Shown piece after piece: positions 1-7,800 of a DNA stretch of 15,478 bases (positions within the stretch are counted from its first letter, which is position 1; each line of letters opens with the position of its first letter). The stretch covers positions 1 to 15,478 of the forward strand of contig CALCOR010000031.1 of the NCBI GenBank assembly GCA_937897085.1, in the 5' to 3' direction. Origin of the DNA: an uncultured euryarchaeote (GTDB taxonomy: Archaea; Thermoplasmatota; Poseidoniia; Poseidoniales; Thalassarchaeaceae). Below the pieces are notes generated by a model, which was not told the DNA's origin, searched no databases, and saw only the letters and a program-made list of their open reading frames with translations. The position numbers and the translations under genes are program-made.

Positions 1-1
1 C

Positions 2-505
2 AAGCCGAACAACGCAATTCCGGTGACCATCGGCGTGCTGCTCATATTGGGTGCTCTGGCACTCGGATTCTCCGCATACACCAATCTCTCCACGGAAGGG
101 ATGTCAGCCGATGAAGCGCAGGTGATGGCCGACGCGCTCAATGCGCAAGGAGCCGAACTCACTGGTGAACAGGTGCAGGAGTACTTCGACGAGTTGGCGG
201 ATGCCGGATACTTCACCACCCTCGGGGCAATCGAACTCGTCGCTTGCCTCGTGCTGCTGGCTGGGGGGGTATTGCTGCTGATGAAGCGGAAACTGGGCGT
301 CTGGCTAGGAATCGGTGGTGGCTCACTGGTGCTGCTCGACGCGATCGTGGGCTTCGCGATCCTCAGCGGGGTGGAGCCTCCGAGCGAATTGCTTTCCATC
401 AGCATGAAGCTAACCTCCGCTGTGGGCATCGGATGTGGACTGCTCTGCCTGGCACTGCCGTTCGTCCCGCTGCTGTTCGCAACCGGCCGCGCCGCGCTCG
501 ACTGA
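2..505 (+). CDS. Small polytopic membrane protein, 5' end outside the window
   Basis: I do not recognise the family. The frame is open to the first base of the window, so the N-terminus probably lies upstream. A GTG at 23 is the first in-window start option, but it falls directly before a hydrophobic helix and is not compelling. About four membrane helices are visible, counting from that GTG: residues 2-19, 66-87, 91-115 and 127-154. Between helices 1 and 2 lies an acidic loop of about 45 residues (Asp, Glu and Gln rich), probably exposed on one face of the membrane. There are no catalytic motifs. The stop lies only 3 bases from the stop of the converging pentapeptide-repeat gene. It could be a small integral membrane protein of unknown role. 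The coding call is firm because the helix pattern is regular and the frame is long; the function is unknown. Confidence 0.72.
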   Translation, partial: KPNNAIPVTIGVLLILGALALGFSAYTNLSTEGMSADEAQVMADALNAQGAELTGEQVQEYFDELADAGYFTTLGAIELVACLVLLAGGVLLLMKRKLGVWLGIGGGSLVLLDAIVGFAILSGVEPPSELLSISMKLTSAVGIGCGLLCLALPFVPLLFATGRAALD

Positions 506-508
506 GGT

Positions 509-949
509 TCATTCGTCGGCGGAACCAGTGATTTCGTTCTCGGCGCGCGGCCACTTCTTCGCGAGCGCCTTGGCAAGGCTCTCGTCAAGCCGTGCGTTCC
601 ACCAATCGGCAGCTCTCCAGGTAGCGTAGCGACCACGGATGCCGCGCATGTCCGCTCCCTCTAACTTCGCTCCCTGCATGTTCGACATGCTGAGTTTTGC
701 TCGTAGTAGACGGGCCCCGCGCAGGTCGGCGCCGTCGAGTGCCGCCTTGTTCAGGTTCACATCGAGCAGAGAGGCATCCCTGAGGTCCGCACCGGAGAGA
801 TTCGCTCCTGTCAGGTCAGATCCGTCAAGTATCGCCCGTCGGAGATCGGCGCCGCGGAGATTCGCACCCCTGAGGTCCTCGCCGCGATGTGAACTGAACG
901 ACCAGTCAACTATCTCTTCATCGGCCTCGTCGGCCATCCTGCCGTTCAC
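509..949 (-). CDS. Pentapeptide-repeat protein
   Basis: The protein has about sixteen uninterrupted pentapeptide repeats of the A(D/N)LXX type, residues about 25-102. Leu or Met sits at every fifth position (26, 31, 36 up to 101) and mostly Ala two residues earlier. This family folds into a right-handed quadrilateral beta-helix, here about four coils. A short acidic N-terminal segment precedes the repeats, and a Trp-rich helical tail (residues about 105-146, with WRAADWW) follows. There is no signal peptide, so it is probably cytoplasmic. The GTG start at 949 overlaps the stop of the upstream regulator gene by 4 bases (GTGA), which implies translational coupling. An ATG at 937 (residue 5) is an alternative start. 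Known members include DNA-mimic gyrase protectors such as MfpA and Qnr, but most have no known function. Family assignment is secure; the role is not known. Confidence 0.9.
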   Translation of the reverse strand: MNGRMADEADEEIVDWSFSSHRGEDLRGANLRGADLRRAILDGSDLTGANLSGADLRDASLLDVNLNKAALDGADLRGARLLRAKLSMSNMQGAKLEGADMRGIRGRYATWRAADWWNARLDESLAKALAKKWPRAENEITGSADE

Positions 950-1473
950 TCCCGTGAGCGTTTATCGAGGTGGGCACGGCCTTCTGTGGTCAGAACCGCG
1001 TATCGATTCTTGTTGTTGCCATCCCCTACCGGGAAGGAGAGCAGGCCGCGTTCGCGCAGGCGGTTGAGATAGAGGCTGAGATTTCCCGGTGACTCGATTC
1101 CCGCATCGGTGAACAGACCATGGATGACTCGGGGGGGAGAGTCTTCCTTACCCTCCACCTCGCGCAGGTACTGTATCGCCGCCAGCACCTGATCGGGTTT
1201 GCGCGTCAGGTTGTTGTAATCGCACAGTGCCTTGAACGAACTGCCTCGTTCCGGGAGTCCTGATTCGCGTGCGGCTTCGCGTGCGGCTTCGATGGCTGCT
1301 TCGCGTGCTCCGCGGATGCTTGCCAGAGCAGTCGACCAGATTTCCTGCTCCATCTGATTCAGCATTCGAGAGTCGACTTCCTTCGCCGTCCCTGTCAGGT
1401 CGACGTCGACATCGCCGACACGGATATGGATTCGACTTTCGACCGCACCGCTGCTCCCATCCACTGTCACCAC
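946..1473 (-). CDS. Winged-helix DNA-binding protein, putative transcription regulator
   Basis: The C-terminal half (residues about 92-172) reads as a winged helix: a helix with QVLAAIQYL, a second helix after SPPRVIHGLF, a recognition-like helix NLSLYLNRLRERGLL, then a wing ending in RYAVLTTEGRAHL. The N-terminal part has a short beta-rich stretch (RIHIRVGDVDVDLTG, residues 14-28) followed by a long Ala/Arg/Glu amphipathic helix (about 48-72) that could mediate dimerisation. GTG codons at residues 1, 2 and 4 are all possible starts. An AT-rich box at 1500-1510 lies about 33 bases upstream and suggests a very short leader. It is the first gene of a two-gene unit with the pentapeptide-repeat protein, so it may regulate itself and its partner. 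The ligand and targets are unknown. It could also be a structural wHTH protein rather than a regulator. Confidence 0.75.
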   Translation of the reverse strand: MVTVDGSSGAVESRIHIRVGDVDVDLTGTAKEVDSRMLNQMEQEIWSTALASIRGAREAAIEAAREAARESGLPERGSSFKALCDYNNLTRKPDQVLAAIQYLREVEGKEDSPPRVIHGLFTDAGIESPGNLSLYLNRLRERGLLSFPVGDGNNKNRYAVLTTEGRAHLDKRSRE

Positions 1474-1701
1474 AAGCCCTCTTGGCGGCCCAAGCCGAGC
1501 GATATATTAACGATTACTACAGTATCATTTCATTTTAATCGATGAATGACGTCAAACTGTGGCTGTTCCACTCGAAGAATTATTCCACATACCGGGATAA
1601 TATCACTCTCTCCGCTACTTACGGCCTATTCCACTTCCGGATTGCGTCATTGGTGTCTGGCGCAAGTGACTTGATGGAGTCCACCCGTCGCTCCGCTCCG
1701 G
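1474..1701. promoter_or_regulatory. Divergent intergenic region between regulator and surface-protein genes
   Basis: This 228-base gap is the largest non-coding stretch in the window and is clearly more AT-rich than its surroundings between 1500 and 1640. It holds the box at 1500-1510 for the leftward gene, a further AT patch around 1530-1540, and a GATAATATC at 1596-1604 that is a candidate TATA element for the rightward gene. That candidate would give a leader of roughly 75 bases. At the right end an inverted repeat covers the start codon of the surface-protein gene. I see no tRNA or small RNA gene. The rightward promoter choice is uncertain. Confidence 0.45.
1500..1510 (-). promoter_or_regulatory. 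TATA-like box for the winged-helix regulator gene
   Basis: On the minus strand this reads TTAATATATC, in a locally GC-rich stretch. Its centre is about 33 bases before the GTG at 1473. With the usual archaeal spacing of about 26 bases to the transcription start, the mRNA would begin about 7 bases before the start codon. The assignment rests on position and AT content only. Confidence 0.5.
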
Positions 1702-1705
1702 GTGG
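1681..1705 (+). repeat. Inverted repeat overlapping the GTG start of the surface-protein gene
   Basis: CCACCCG at 1681-1687 is matched by CGGGTGG at 1699-1705, with an 11-base loop. The right arm includes the GTG at 1702. In mRNA this 7-bp GC stem would bury that codon. Either it limits translation, or the GTG at 1711, just outside the stem, is the true start. Confidence 0.5.
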
Positions 1706-4700
1706 CACATGTGACGCACGTACGCGACCGCCGGCGCGGGACTTTTCTGCTGCTCGCAGTTCTGCTGCTCGCACCAATATCACCCCTTTTCGGAGGTGCG
1801 CTGGCGTCGAGTCACGCTGGTTCAATCTACACATTCGCGGATGGCAGTAACTCGGTGGACGTGGACATCAATACGACGGCTGCCAACGCCGACGCGCAAC
1901 TCACACTGAGGCGCAACAGCACAATCACCGGCGCCAGCATGGACATCAACTACGACGTAGCTCGACCGAGCCCGGGCGTGGTTCGCCTGGACATCGACCA
2001 GGATGGGTTGTACGAATGGGAGTACGATTACCTTGGATTCGGTGATCTGGGTGATCAGAGGACCTTCTCAGATGGTTCCACGTCGAACACGACCGCGGTG
2101 AACAGCAGTGGGGGGCCGCTGATTGATTTCCTGCTACCGAGCACCACTCAATTGCAGAACGTCGGTATGATTGTCGAGTTCACTCCGGAGTTCGGCGGCG
2201 GCTGGATTCAGACCGGCATCATCGATCATCTCGAAACTGCGGATGTCGACAACGATGGTCTACCAGAACCGATATTCCTGCAACGGGACCACCTCTGGCC
2301 GAGTGGCAACTCAAGCCCAGCGATCGGCTACGTCGACTGGTCGTCGACCACCGGATTCAGCAACATCCACTGGGAGGCGACCTGCGCCAATGCGACGAAA
2401 CTCGTCAGCGGGGACCTGAACAACGACGGTTATGCGGAGATGCTGGCCCTCGACCTGATTTCCTCGTACCTCTGCATCGGCTTGTCCAACGGGAACGGCA
2501 CATGGAGCAACTCGAGCAACGTCAGTATGGGGTCTGATCTGACGGCGGCAGTGGTGGCCGACCTGTCACAGGACGGCTACGGTGATGTGGTGACCGTGCA
2601 CAACAACGGGGACCTGAACGTCAGTCTGTGGGACCAGGCCAACGGCTCGCTCGATGGGGCGATCACATTCTACATCGAGCAGAACGGAACAGTGGGCGGC
2701 ATGGGTGCCCCTCTGTCTTCTTTGGTGGTGGATAACTTCTGGGGTCAGGGAACCAATCTGTCCGTGGCCGTGGTCGACGGCATGGATGGACACACGAGCA
2801 TGTACAACTTCACCAACAACTTCTGGATTCCACTGGCGACGGACTTCAGTTTCGACTGCATACAGCGCGGGTTACAGGCTGTTGACTATGACGGCGACGG
2901 CTTTGTCGATCTGGTCGGGGGTTACGATGGCGGCGCATGCACGGCACGCTTCAACGGCAGTGGCTGGACCACCCAGCTTATGCCCGGTCTGGAATCTGTC
3001 AACCACACCTTCGCCGATTGGAACGGGAATGGAACCATCGACATGCTGGTAGCGTCCACTGGGAACCCGGATGGAAACGACTCCACCATGGATGGCAACC
3101 TGTCCGTGTTTGCGTTCACCCCCAACGGCACCATCCCCACCCAACCTTATCGTAACCTGAATCCGCACACCACGCCGCGCGAGGTGCAGGTGGCTGATCT
3201 CGACGGTGACGGTCACCTCGAACAACTGATCAGCGCGGGGGAGAGCCAGCGCGGTCTGTTCATGGCAGGCTGGCATGAGGTCGGCTTCGATGTGGAGGGT
3301 GACGGCGACGACGAGGGAGTTCTCGTGGGGTATGCAGGAGATGGACAGAATGGCGTTGACAATCTGGAGTGGTTCAACCAAGGCAACATCACTCAAGGAC
3401 TCTCACAGAACATCGCTGCTGGGATGATGGCGCCCATGCCCTACCAATACGGCATCGAGATGATCTCTGTGAGGCCGGTTGTCTCGTCACTCGGTTCCGG
3501 AGATGTACGCATGTCTGGATTCAATGCCACTTACTCGGCGGGCTTCATAATCGATGACAACCTCGGAACTGGCAACCTGTCGAACTCGCTCAATCTCGTG
3601 ATGCAGATGGGTAGCGGGACGTTCAACGTCAGCCTTCCTCTGTCCGCCACGCGCAATGGTTCTGTGACGCTCGAGGCTGTGAACATCAATTGGGTCGACG
3701 GAGCGCTCAACCAGGTTCTGCCAGATGCCCCCATACTCAGCCTCTACGGTGTCGCTTGGGACAATGTCTCTCTGATGTGGACTGACATCAGCGCCGGCGC
3801 CCCCGGCTTCCTGAACTACGAGTTGTTCCGCTGGTTGAACGGCACCAACCGTCCATCCTTCGCTCACATGTCTCCACTGGCCAACGGTACCATGGATGGG
3901 AACAATGTGGCTAACAAGACGTTCGATTATCAGGTGCGTGCATTCTACAACTTCGGCATCTACAGTCACTTCTCGAACATCCTCACGGTGAGCGTTCCTG
4001 CACAGCCACCCCCCGATCCGCCTGATACCACTCCACCTGATGCCGTGACGGTCTCGATTGCAGACCGTGCAGACGATTCCGGCGGTGTTCTCATCGCATC
4101 GTGGACCGCGGCTAACGCCTCGGGGGACTTGGATTATGAGTTGCTGTTCGTCGAGTCCACGGACATCTCCGACGCCTCGTCGCTGACGCCGGTCGCGCAG
4201 ATTATCGCCGGTGAAGATACGCTGGTGAATGTGAGTAATCTCGGGGACGGCAGCGCGATCGCTGACGGAAGCGACGTGTGGGCGGCGGTCGTCTCAGTCG
4301 ATGTCAGCGGGAACGCTTGGTGGAACGTGACCGCTACCGGTCCGGCGCAGGCGCACAACAACACGGTGCGCCCGTCCGAGATCAGCATCGCTGTCTCCAC
4401 CGGTTCTGTCCCGGTTGGAGGGGTACATCCGCTCCAATCCGGCAGTTCCGTGGATGTCGATGTCCAACTGAGCAGTGAGGGAGAGCTGCTCATCGGCCGC
4501 GCTGTCTCGGTCGAAATCTCTGCTGGCTCCGTCTCCGGCACAAAAATGGGGGTGACTGACGGCAGCGGCAGGGCGCTCATATCATGGGCAGATTGGGAGG
4601 ATGCGCTGACCGCCTACGGGCTGATGGCCGGAGATGTGACCATCACTGCCGAGTACGATGGAGGCACCTACGGAGATGACAATCAGGTGCTGGGGTCATC

Positions 4701-5868
4701 CAGCGCCGGTGCGTCCGCTCACGCGCACGTGGATGCCACGCTGTCTGCCGATTCCACCGATGTGCAGATGACCGGTGATTCCGCAGACGTCACCATCCGG
4801 CTGCTCTCCGCCGAATCGGTTTACCAGCCCCTGTTCACTGGGATGGAGTTCCACTGGTCGGCAACGAACGATTCCGAGCAGACGAACATCGGCAGCGGGA
4901 CGGCGACGTTCAACAGCGACGGGCTGGCCATCGTGACCTTCGATCATGCTACCGGTGGCCAATTGGGCATCTCCATCGACGAGGTCAATCTTTCTGGATG
5001 GCTCACCTTGTCGGGCAACCCGCTGACCGTCGAGTTCCGCCCGCCACCCACTGAGCCTGAGCCAGAGCCGGAGCCGGAGACGGACCCGGAGCTGCAGCCC
5101 GTCAACATGACCTGTGAGGATCTGGATTGGCGCGTCATCGAGAACGAATCGTCGATGACCATGGAGTGTGAACTCCTCAATCTCAATCCGGTACGAATCA
5201 GCGTCGGCATCGATTTCGTACCGCCGACCGGAAGCGTAGACATGTTCGTCATGCCGGGCAACTCAGTGAGCTTGGCTGCGAACGAATCCAAAACCATCAG
5301 TTTGGTGGCGAAGGCGTTGGTGAATGCCACATCTGGACCCAGAACGCTGATCATCACCCTGCCGGTCAATGCAGGAGGATGGATTGCCAACAGTTCAGTC
5401 GTCGAACTCGATTACCTGGTCATCGCAGCCGCCACCCCGATTCCTCCCGACCAACCGACCCAGCAGACAGGCGGTATCGCCGGCTGGATGTGGGGGGCAA
5501 TGGCAGGCGTCATCGTGCTGATGGCCGCCTTGTTCCTCCTCACCACCCGTAGGAAAGGCGCCCCTGAGGAAGAGGAGCAGGATGACTTGAACTGGATGTC
5601 CACAGTGGAAGGGGAGTTCGAGTCCTCTGCTCCGGACAGAGGTACGGATCTGGGCAAGACCCGCCCGCTCGACGACATCATGCCGACGCGAGCCCGCCCG
5701 CGCGACGATGAACTTGAGGAAGTGGAGCGCGGCGAGGACGAGGAGTACATGGACGACGAGAGTTACCACGTGGATGCGGACGGCGTCGAGTGGTGGAAGG
5801 ACGAGGAAGATGTCTGGTGGTATCGCTATCCCGAAGAGGACGACTGGGCCGAATACCACGACGAGTGA
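1702..5868 (+). CDS. Giant membrane-anchored surface protein with FG-GAP propeller, FN3 and Ig-like domains
   Basis: This 1388-residue protein starts with a signal peptide (positive DRRR, then a Leu-rich core ending near residue 39). Residues about 60-540 carry at least seven DxDxDG-type calcium-binding loops (near 97, 181, 238, 287, 395, 439, 500), typical of FG-GAP/VCBS beta-propellers as in integrin alpha chains. FN3-like domains follow (about 674-767 and 775-885), then two Ig-like domains (about 893-1116), an EP-repeat spacer (about 1118-1132), a last beta-sandwich (about 1134-1245), a membrane helix (about 1257-1282), and an acidic cytoplasmic tail of about 105 residues rich in Trp near its end. 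About forty N-x-S/T sequons lie outside the membrane and none in the tail. It is probably a glycosylated cell-surface adhesin or binding protein. The ligand is unknown. The start is GTG 1702 or GTG 1711; both keep the signal peptide intact. It stands in front of, but is not obviously related to, the PAC2 gene. Confidence 0.88.
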   Translation: MAHVTHVRDRRRGTFLLLAVLLLAPISPLFGGALASSHAGSIYTFADGSNSVDVDINTTAANADAQLTLRRNSTITGASMDINYDVARPSPGVVRLDIDQDGLYEWEYDYLGFGDLGDQRTFSDGSTSNTTAVNSSGGPLIDFLLPSTTQLQNVGMIVEFTPEFGGGWIQTGIIDHLETADVDNDGLPEPIFLQRDHLWPSGNSSPAIGYVDWSSTTGFSNIHWEATCANATKLVSGDLNNDGYAEMLALDLISSYLCIGLSNGNGTWSNSSNVSMGSDLTAAVVADLSQDGYGDVVTVHNNGDLNVSLWDQANGSLDGAITFYIEQNGTVGGMGAPLSSLVVDNFWGQGTNLSVAVVDGMDGHTSMYNFTNNFWIPLATDFSFDCIQRGLQAVDYDGDGFVDLVGGYDGGACTARFNGSGWTTQLMPGLESVNHTFADWNGNGTIDMLVASTGNPDGNDSTMDGNLSVFAFTPNGTIPTQPYRNLNPHTTPREVQVADLDGDGHLEQLISAGESQRGLFMAGWHEVGFDVEGDGDDEGVLVGYAGDGQNGVDNLEWFNQGNITQGLSQNIAAGMMAPMPYQYGIEMISVRPVVSSLGSGDVRMSGFNATYSAGFIIDDNLGTGNLSNSLNLVMQMGSGTFNVSLPLSATRNGSVTLEAVNINWVDGALNQVLPDAPILSLYGVAWDNVSLMWTDISAGAPGFLNYELFRWLNGTNRPSFAHMSPLANGTMDGNNVANKTFDYQVRAFYNFGIYSHFSNILTVSVPAQPPPDPPDTTPPDAVTVSIADRADDSGGVLIASWTAANASGDLDYELLFVESTDISDASSLTPVAQIIAGEDTLVNVSNLGDGSAIADGSDVWAAVVSVDVSGNAWWNVTATGPAQAHNNTVRPSEISIAVSTGSVPVGGVHPLQSGSSVDVDVQLSSEGELLIGRAVSVEISAGSVSGTKMGVTDGSGRALISWADWEDALTAYGLMAGDVTITAEYDGGTYGDDNQVLGSSSAGASAHAHVDATLSADSTDVQMTGDSADVTIRLLSAESVYQPLFTGMEFHWSATNDSEQTNIGSGTATFNSDGLAIVTFDHATGGQLGISIDEVNLSGWLTLSGNPLTVEFRPPPTEPEPEPEPETDPELQPVNMTCEDLDWRVIENESSMTMECELLNLNPVRISVGIDFVPPTGSVDMFVMPGNSVSLAANESKTISLVAKALVNATSGPRTLIITLPVNAGGWIANSSVVELDYLVIAAATPIPPDQPTQQTGGIAGWMWGAMAGVIVLMAALFLLTTRRKGAPEEEEQDDLNWMSTVEGEFESSAPDRGTDLGKTRPLDDIMPTRARPRDDELEEVERGEDEEYMDDESYHVDADGVEWWKDEEDVWWYRYPEEDDWAEYHDE

Positions 5869-5925
5869 CTTCACCGACGGGTATTTCAGAAGCGGAGGGC
5901 CGCTCCGAGGTCGGGAAGTGAAGAA

Positions 5926-6705
5926 ATGTCAGGCGACGATGACCCGCATGGCTTCCCGCTCGTGCTCCACGGTGATGCTGACCCCACCTCGACCGGAGGA
6001 GTGGCTGTGTGTGGTTTCTCTACCGTGGGCATGGTTGGAGTGATCGCCGCCAGCAACATCGTCACCGCGCTCGACCTGAAGCAGCTGGGCACGGTCATCG
6101 ACCGTAGATTTCCTCCGATGGCATTGGTTCACGATGAGGTTCCCAAGCACCCCGTGCGTGTCTACCAGGGTGACGGTATGGGTGTGTTTACCTCTGAGAT
6201 CCAGTTCCCTGCCGAAACCGACGTCAAATTCGCCGAAACCGTGCTCGAATGGTTCACCGAGGGGGGGTTCGACCGGCTGTTCATCATCGACGGCATCGTA
6301 ACACCGGAACTCGGAGAGAAGGAATCCGGTGACATCCACGGAGTGGCTGCTACTGAAGAGGGGCGCAATCGTCTGCGTTCTGCGGGCATCGAGCCCATGC
6401 AGCAGGGAATAGTGTCAGGCATCGCCGGCTGGCTGCTATCCGAAGCCGACAGGAAGGGTCTCGATGTGACCGCCCTGCTCGCAGAGTGCAATCCGATGTA
6501 TCCTGATGCCAGAGCCGCCGCCGTGGCGACCGAGGCGTTCAGCGAGGTGGCCGACATCGAGGTCCCGCTCGACTCGCTGCTCGAGGATGCGCGCCAGATC
6601 GAGGAGAACGTGCGCCAGATGTTCGAGAAGTCGCAGCAGATGCTCCCCGCCCCCGACGACGTCGACTTCGAGGTCCGTGATGGCGACGACCCGATGATTG
6701 GCTGA
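5926..6705 (+). CDS. PAC2-family protein (proteasome assembly chaperone-like)
   Basis: This 259-residue cytoplasmic protein matches the PAC2 family. Residues about 25-50 hold the hallmark glycine-rich turn and helix (GFSTVGMVGVIAA), followed by IDRRFPPMALVHD and PVRVYQGDG, and a central strand LFIIDGIV. A helical, probably coiled-coil C-terminus (about 215-245) follows. Archaeal relatives (PbaA/PbaB) and eukaryotic PAC1/PAC2 help assemble the 20S proteasome core. The last residues here (DDPMIG) do not form the HbYX tail used by PbaB to dock on the alpha ring, so a direct proteasome role is uncertain. The ATG at 5926 is preceded by GGAAGTGA four bases upstream, one mismatch from the consensus GGAGGTGA ribosome-binding site, which supports this start. 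A gap of 57 bases follows the surface-protein gene; co-transcription is possible. Its stop lies 13 bases from the converging lipoprotein gene. Confidence 0.85.
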   Translation: MSGDDDPHGFPLVLHGDADPTSTGGVAVCGFSTVGMVGVIAASNIVTALDLKQLGTVIDRRFPPMALVHDEVPKHPVRVYQGDGMGVFTSEIQFPAETDVKFAETVLEWFTEGGFDRLFIIDGIVTPELGEKESGDIHGVAATEEGRNRLRSAGIEPMQQGIVSGIAGWLLSEADRKGLDVTALLAECNPMYPDARAAAVATEAFSEVADIEVPLDSLLEDARQIEENVRQMFEKSQQMLPAPDDVDFEVRDGDDPMIG

Positions 6706-6718
6706 ACACAGCATTCAT

Positions 6719-7759
6719 TCAAGGTACGGGAGCCAAGCCGTTGAGCACGTCGACGGCGAGCACGATGTCTCCCTGCTCCCAGTAGTCGACGGCGATGAAG
6801 TTCGGAATCTGCCCCCATTCGGCGGTGCAGTTGTTCGCTCGCTCAAGTACGACAGGCACCTGATTGGAGGCGTTCGCCGCGGATTCAGACGATATCGGGT
6901 CGGTCACGTAGTGGTCGAGCCAGCGCAGTGCGCTGCTCTCATTCCCCCGCGTCAGTTCACAGTTGAAGTAGGCAGTGTCGTTGTAGGCCCAGTGCGTCTT
7001 TGCCATGTGCTCTGCATCGTGGTGATACCATGGGAGGTCGATCTCTGGTGGGTCCTGGCTGAACAGGATGACTCGCTGGTCCATCTCGATGAGTGACGCG
7101 AGCGAGGGCCACGGAGTTCCCAGTTCGTGTGCGTGGAAGTAAGAGGTCAGATTGACAGCATCAGATGCATTGCTGACATCCTGTGCTGTGACATAGCTCT
7201 CCAGCGAGATAATCAGGATGTCGTAGGAGTTGTTCTCTAGGAAAGAGACGACCTCGAGGAAGGCATCCTCCAAGGGCCAATTCCCACTGAGGAAGCACGG
7301 GTGGAGAGGGTAGTCATAGCCACCATGGCAGAGCATTGTCTCGTTGTTGTATTCGTGCACGTCGAGACTGAGCACTCGGATGCCTCCCTCCATCTGCGCG
7401 GTGATGTTCGTGCGCTGGCTGGCGCTGATCAGGTTGTGGTTGCGGTCCAGGGATGCGTGCGAGTTGTGCGAGGTGGCCCACACCGTCTCGTTCACACCGA
7501 GGCGACAGAGTTGGCGGAATCGATTGCATTCGGGAGCGGACAGGGCATTCTCGGGGTCCCAGCCGTTGGCCTGTTCCCAGCCGGTGCTGAACCCATCCCC
7601 GTCGTGGTCGAGCGCAGGGTCGAGCGGTTCAGGCTCAGGTTCAGGGATTTCAGGTTCGGGCTCAGACTCCGAATTCGCGATGGTCGAAGACTGCAGGCAT
7701 CCTGCGAGCGCACTGCCGACCAGCAGCAGCACCAGAAGTAGACTCCCGCCTGCTCGCAT
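6719..7759 (-). CDS. Secreted lipoprotein with a PI-PLC-like phosphodiesterase domain
   Basis: The 346-residue product begins with a Leu/Val signal sequence ending in a lipobox, LAGC with Cys21, so it is probably a lipid-anchored exported protein. An EP-rich spacer (residues 33-46) and a calcium-binding-like DHDGDG loop (51-56) follow. The catalytic domain (about 90-340) has the PI-PLC X-domain pattern: SHNSH with His98, GGIRVLSLDVH with Arg128 and Asp133, then LCHGG with His145. The two His residues correspond to the catalytic pair of bacterial PI-PLC. The region YDILIISLESY and the late IAVDYW strand fit the barrel. Family members cleave phosphatidylinositol or related phosphodiesters; the substrate here is unknown. 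Many sequons agree with an external location. A weak TTAA element about 24 bases upstream of the ATG could be its own promoter, or it may be read through from nfuA, 41 bases upstream. Confidence 0.82.
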   Translation of the reverse strand: MRAGGSLLLVLLLVGSALAGCLQSSTIANSESEPEPEIPEPEPEPLDPALDHDGDGFSTGWEQANGWDPENALSAPECNRFRQLCRLGVNETVWATSHNSHASLDRNHNLISASQRTNITAQMEGGIRVLSLDVHEYNNETMLCHGGYDYPLHPCFLSGNWPLEDAFLEVVSFLENNSYDILIISLESYVTAQDVSNASDAVNLTSYFHAHELGTPWPSLASLIEMDQRVILFSQDPPEIDLPWYHHDAEHMAKTHWAYNDTAYFNCELTRGNESSALRWLDHYVTDPISSESAANASNQVPVVLERANNCTAEWGQIPNFIAVDYWEQGDIVLAVDVLNGLAPVP

Positions 7760-7800
7760 GGCTGCGCGGATGATGTCGGCTTAACTGAGGATGCCGGCCG

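Noticed and set aside
1542..1850. A 102-codon plus-strand frame between the regulator and the surface-protein gene
   Set aside because: Its second half runs out of frame over the signal peptide of the surface protein, it gives low-complexity Arg/Ala/Ser sequence there, and no plausible promoter or ribosome-binding site precedes it.
5050..5095. EP-repeat coding sequence as a DNA repeat or CRISPR-like element
   Set aside because: It is a protein linker of Pro-Glu units; a similar linker occurs in the lipoprotein gene at about 7620-7665. There are no spacers or conserved repeat units.
5891..5907. Small hairpin (CGGAG/CTCCG or AGCGG/CCGCT) between the surface-protein and PAC2 genes
   Set aside because: The stem is only 5 bp with competing pairings and no T-tract, so it is too weak to call a terminator.
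6162..6818. A minus-strand frame opposite the PAC2 gene
   Set aside because: It is Ser/Arg-rich with no family features, while the plus strand encodes a clear PAC2 domain with a good ribosome-binding site.
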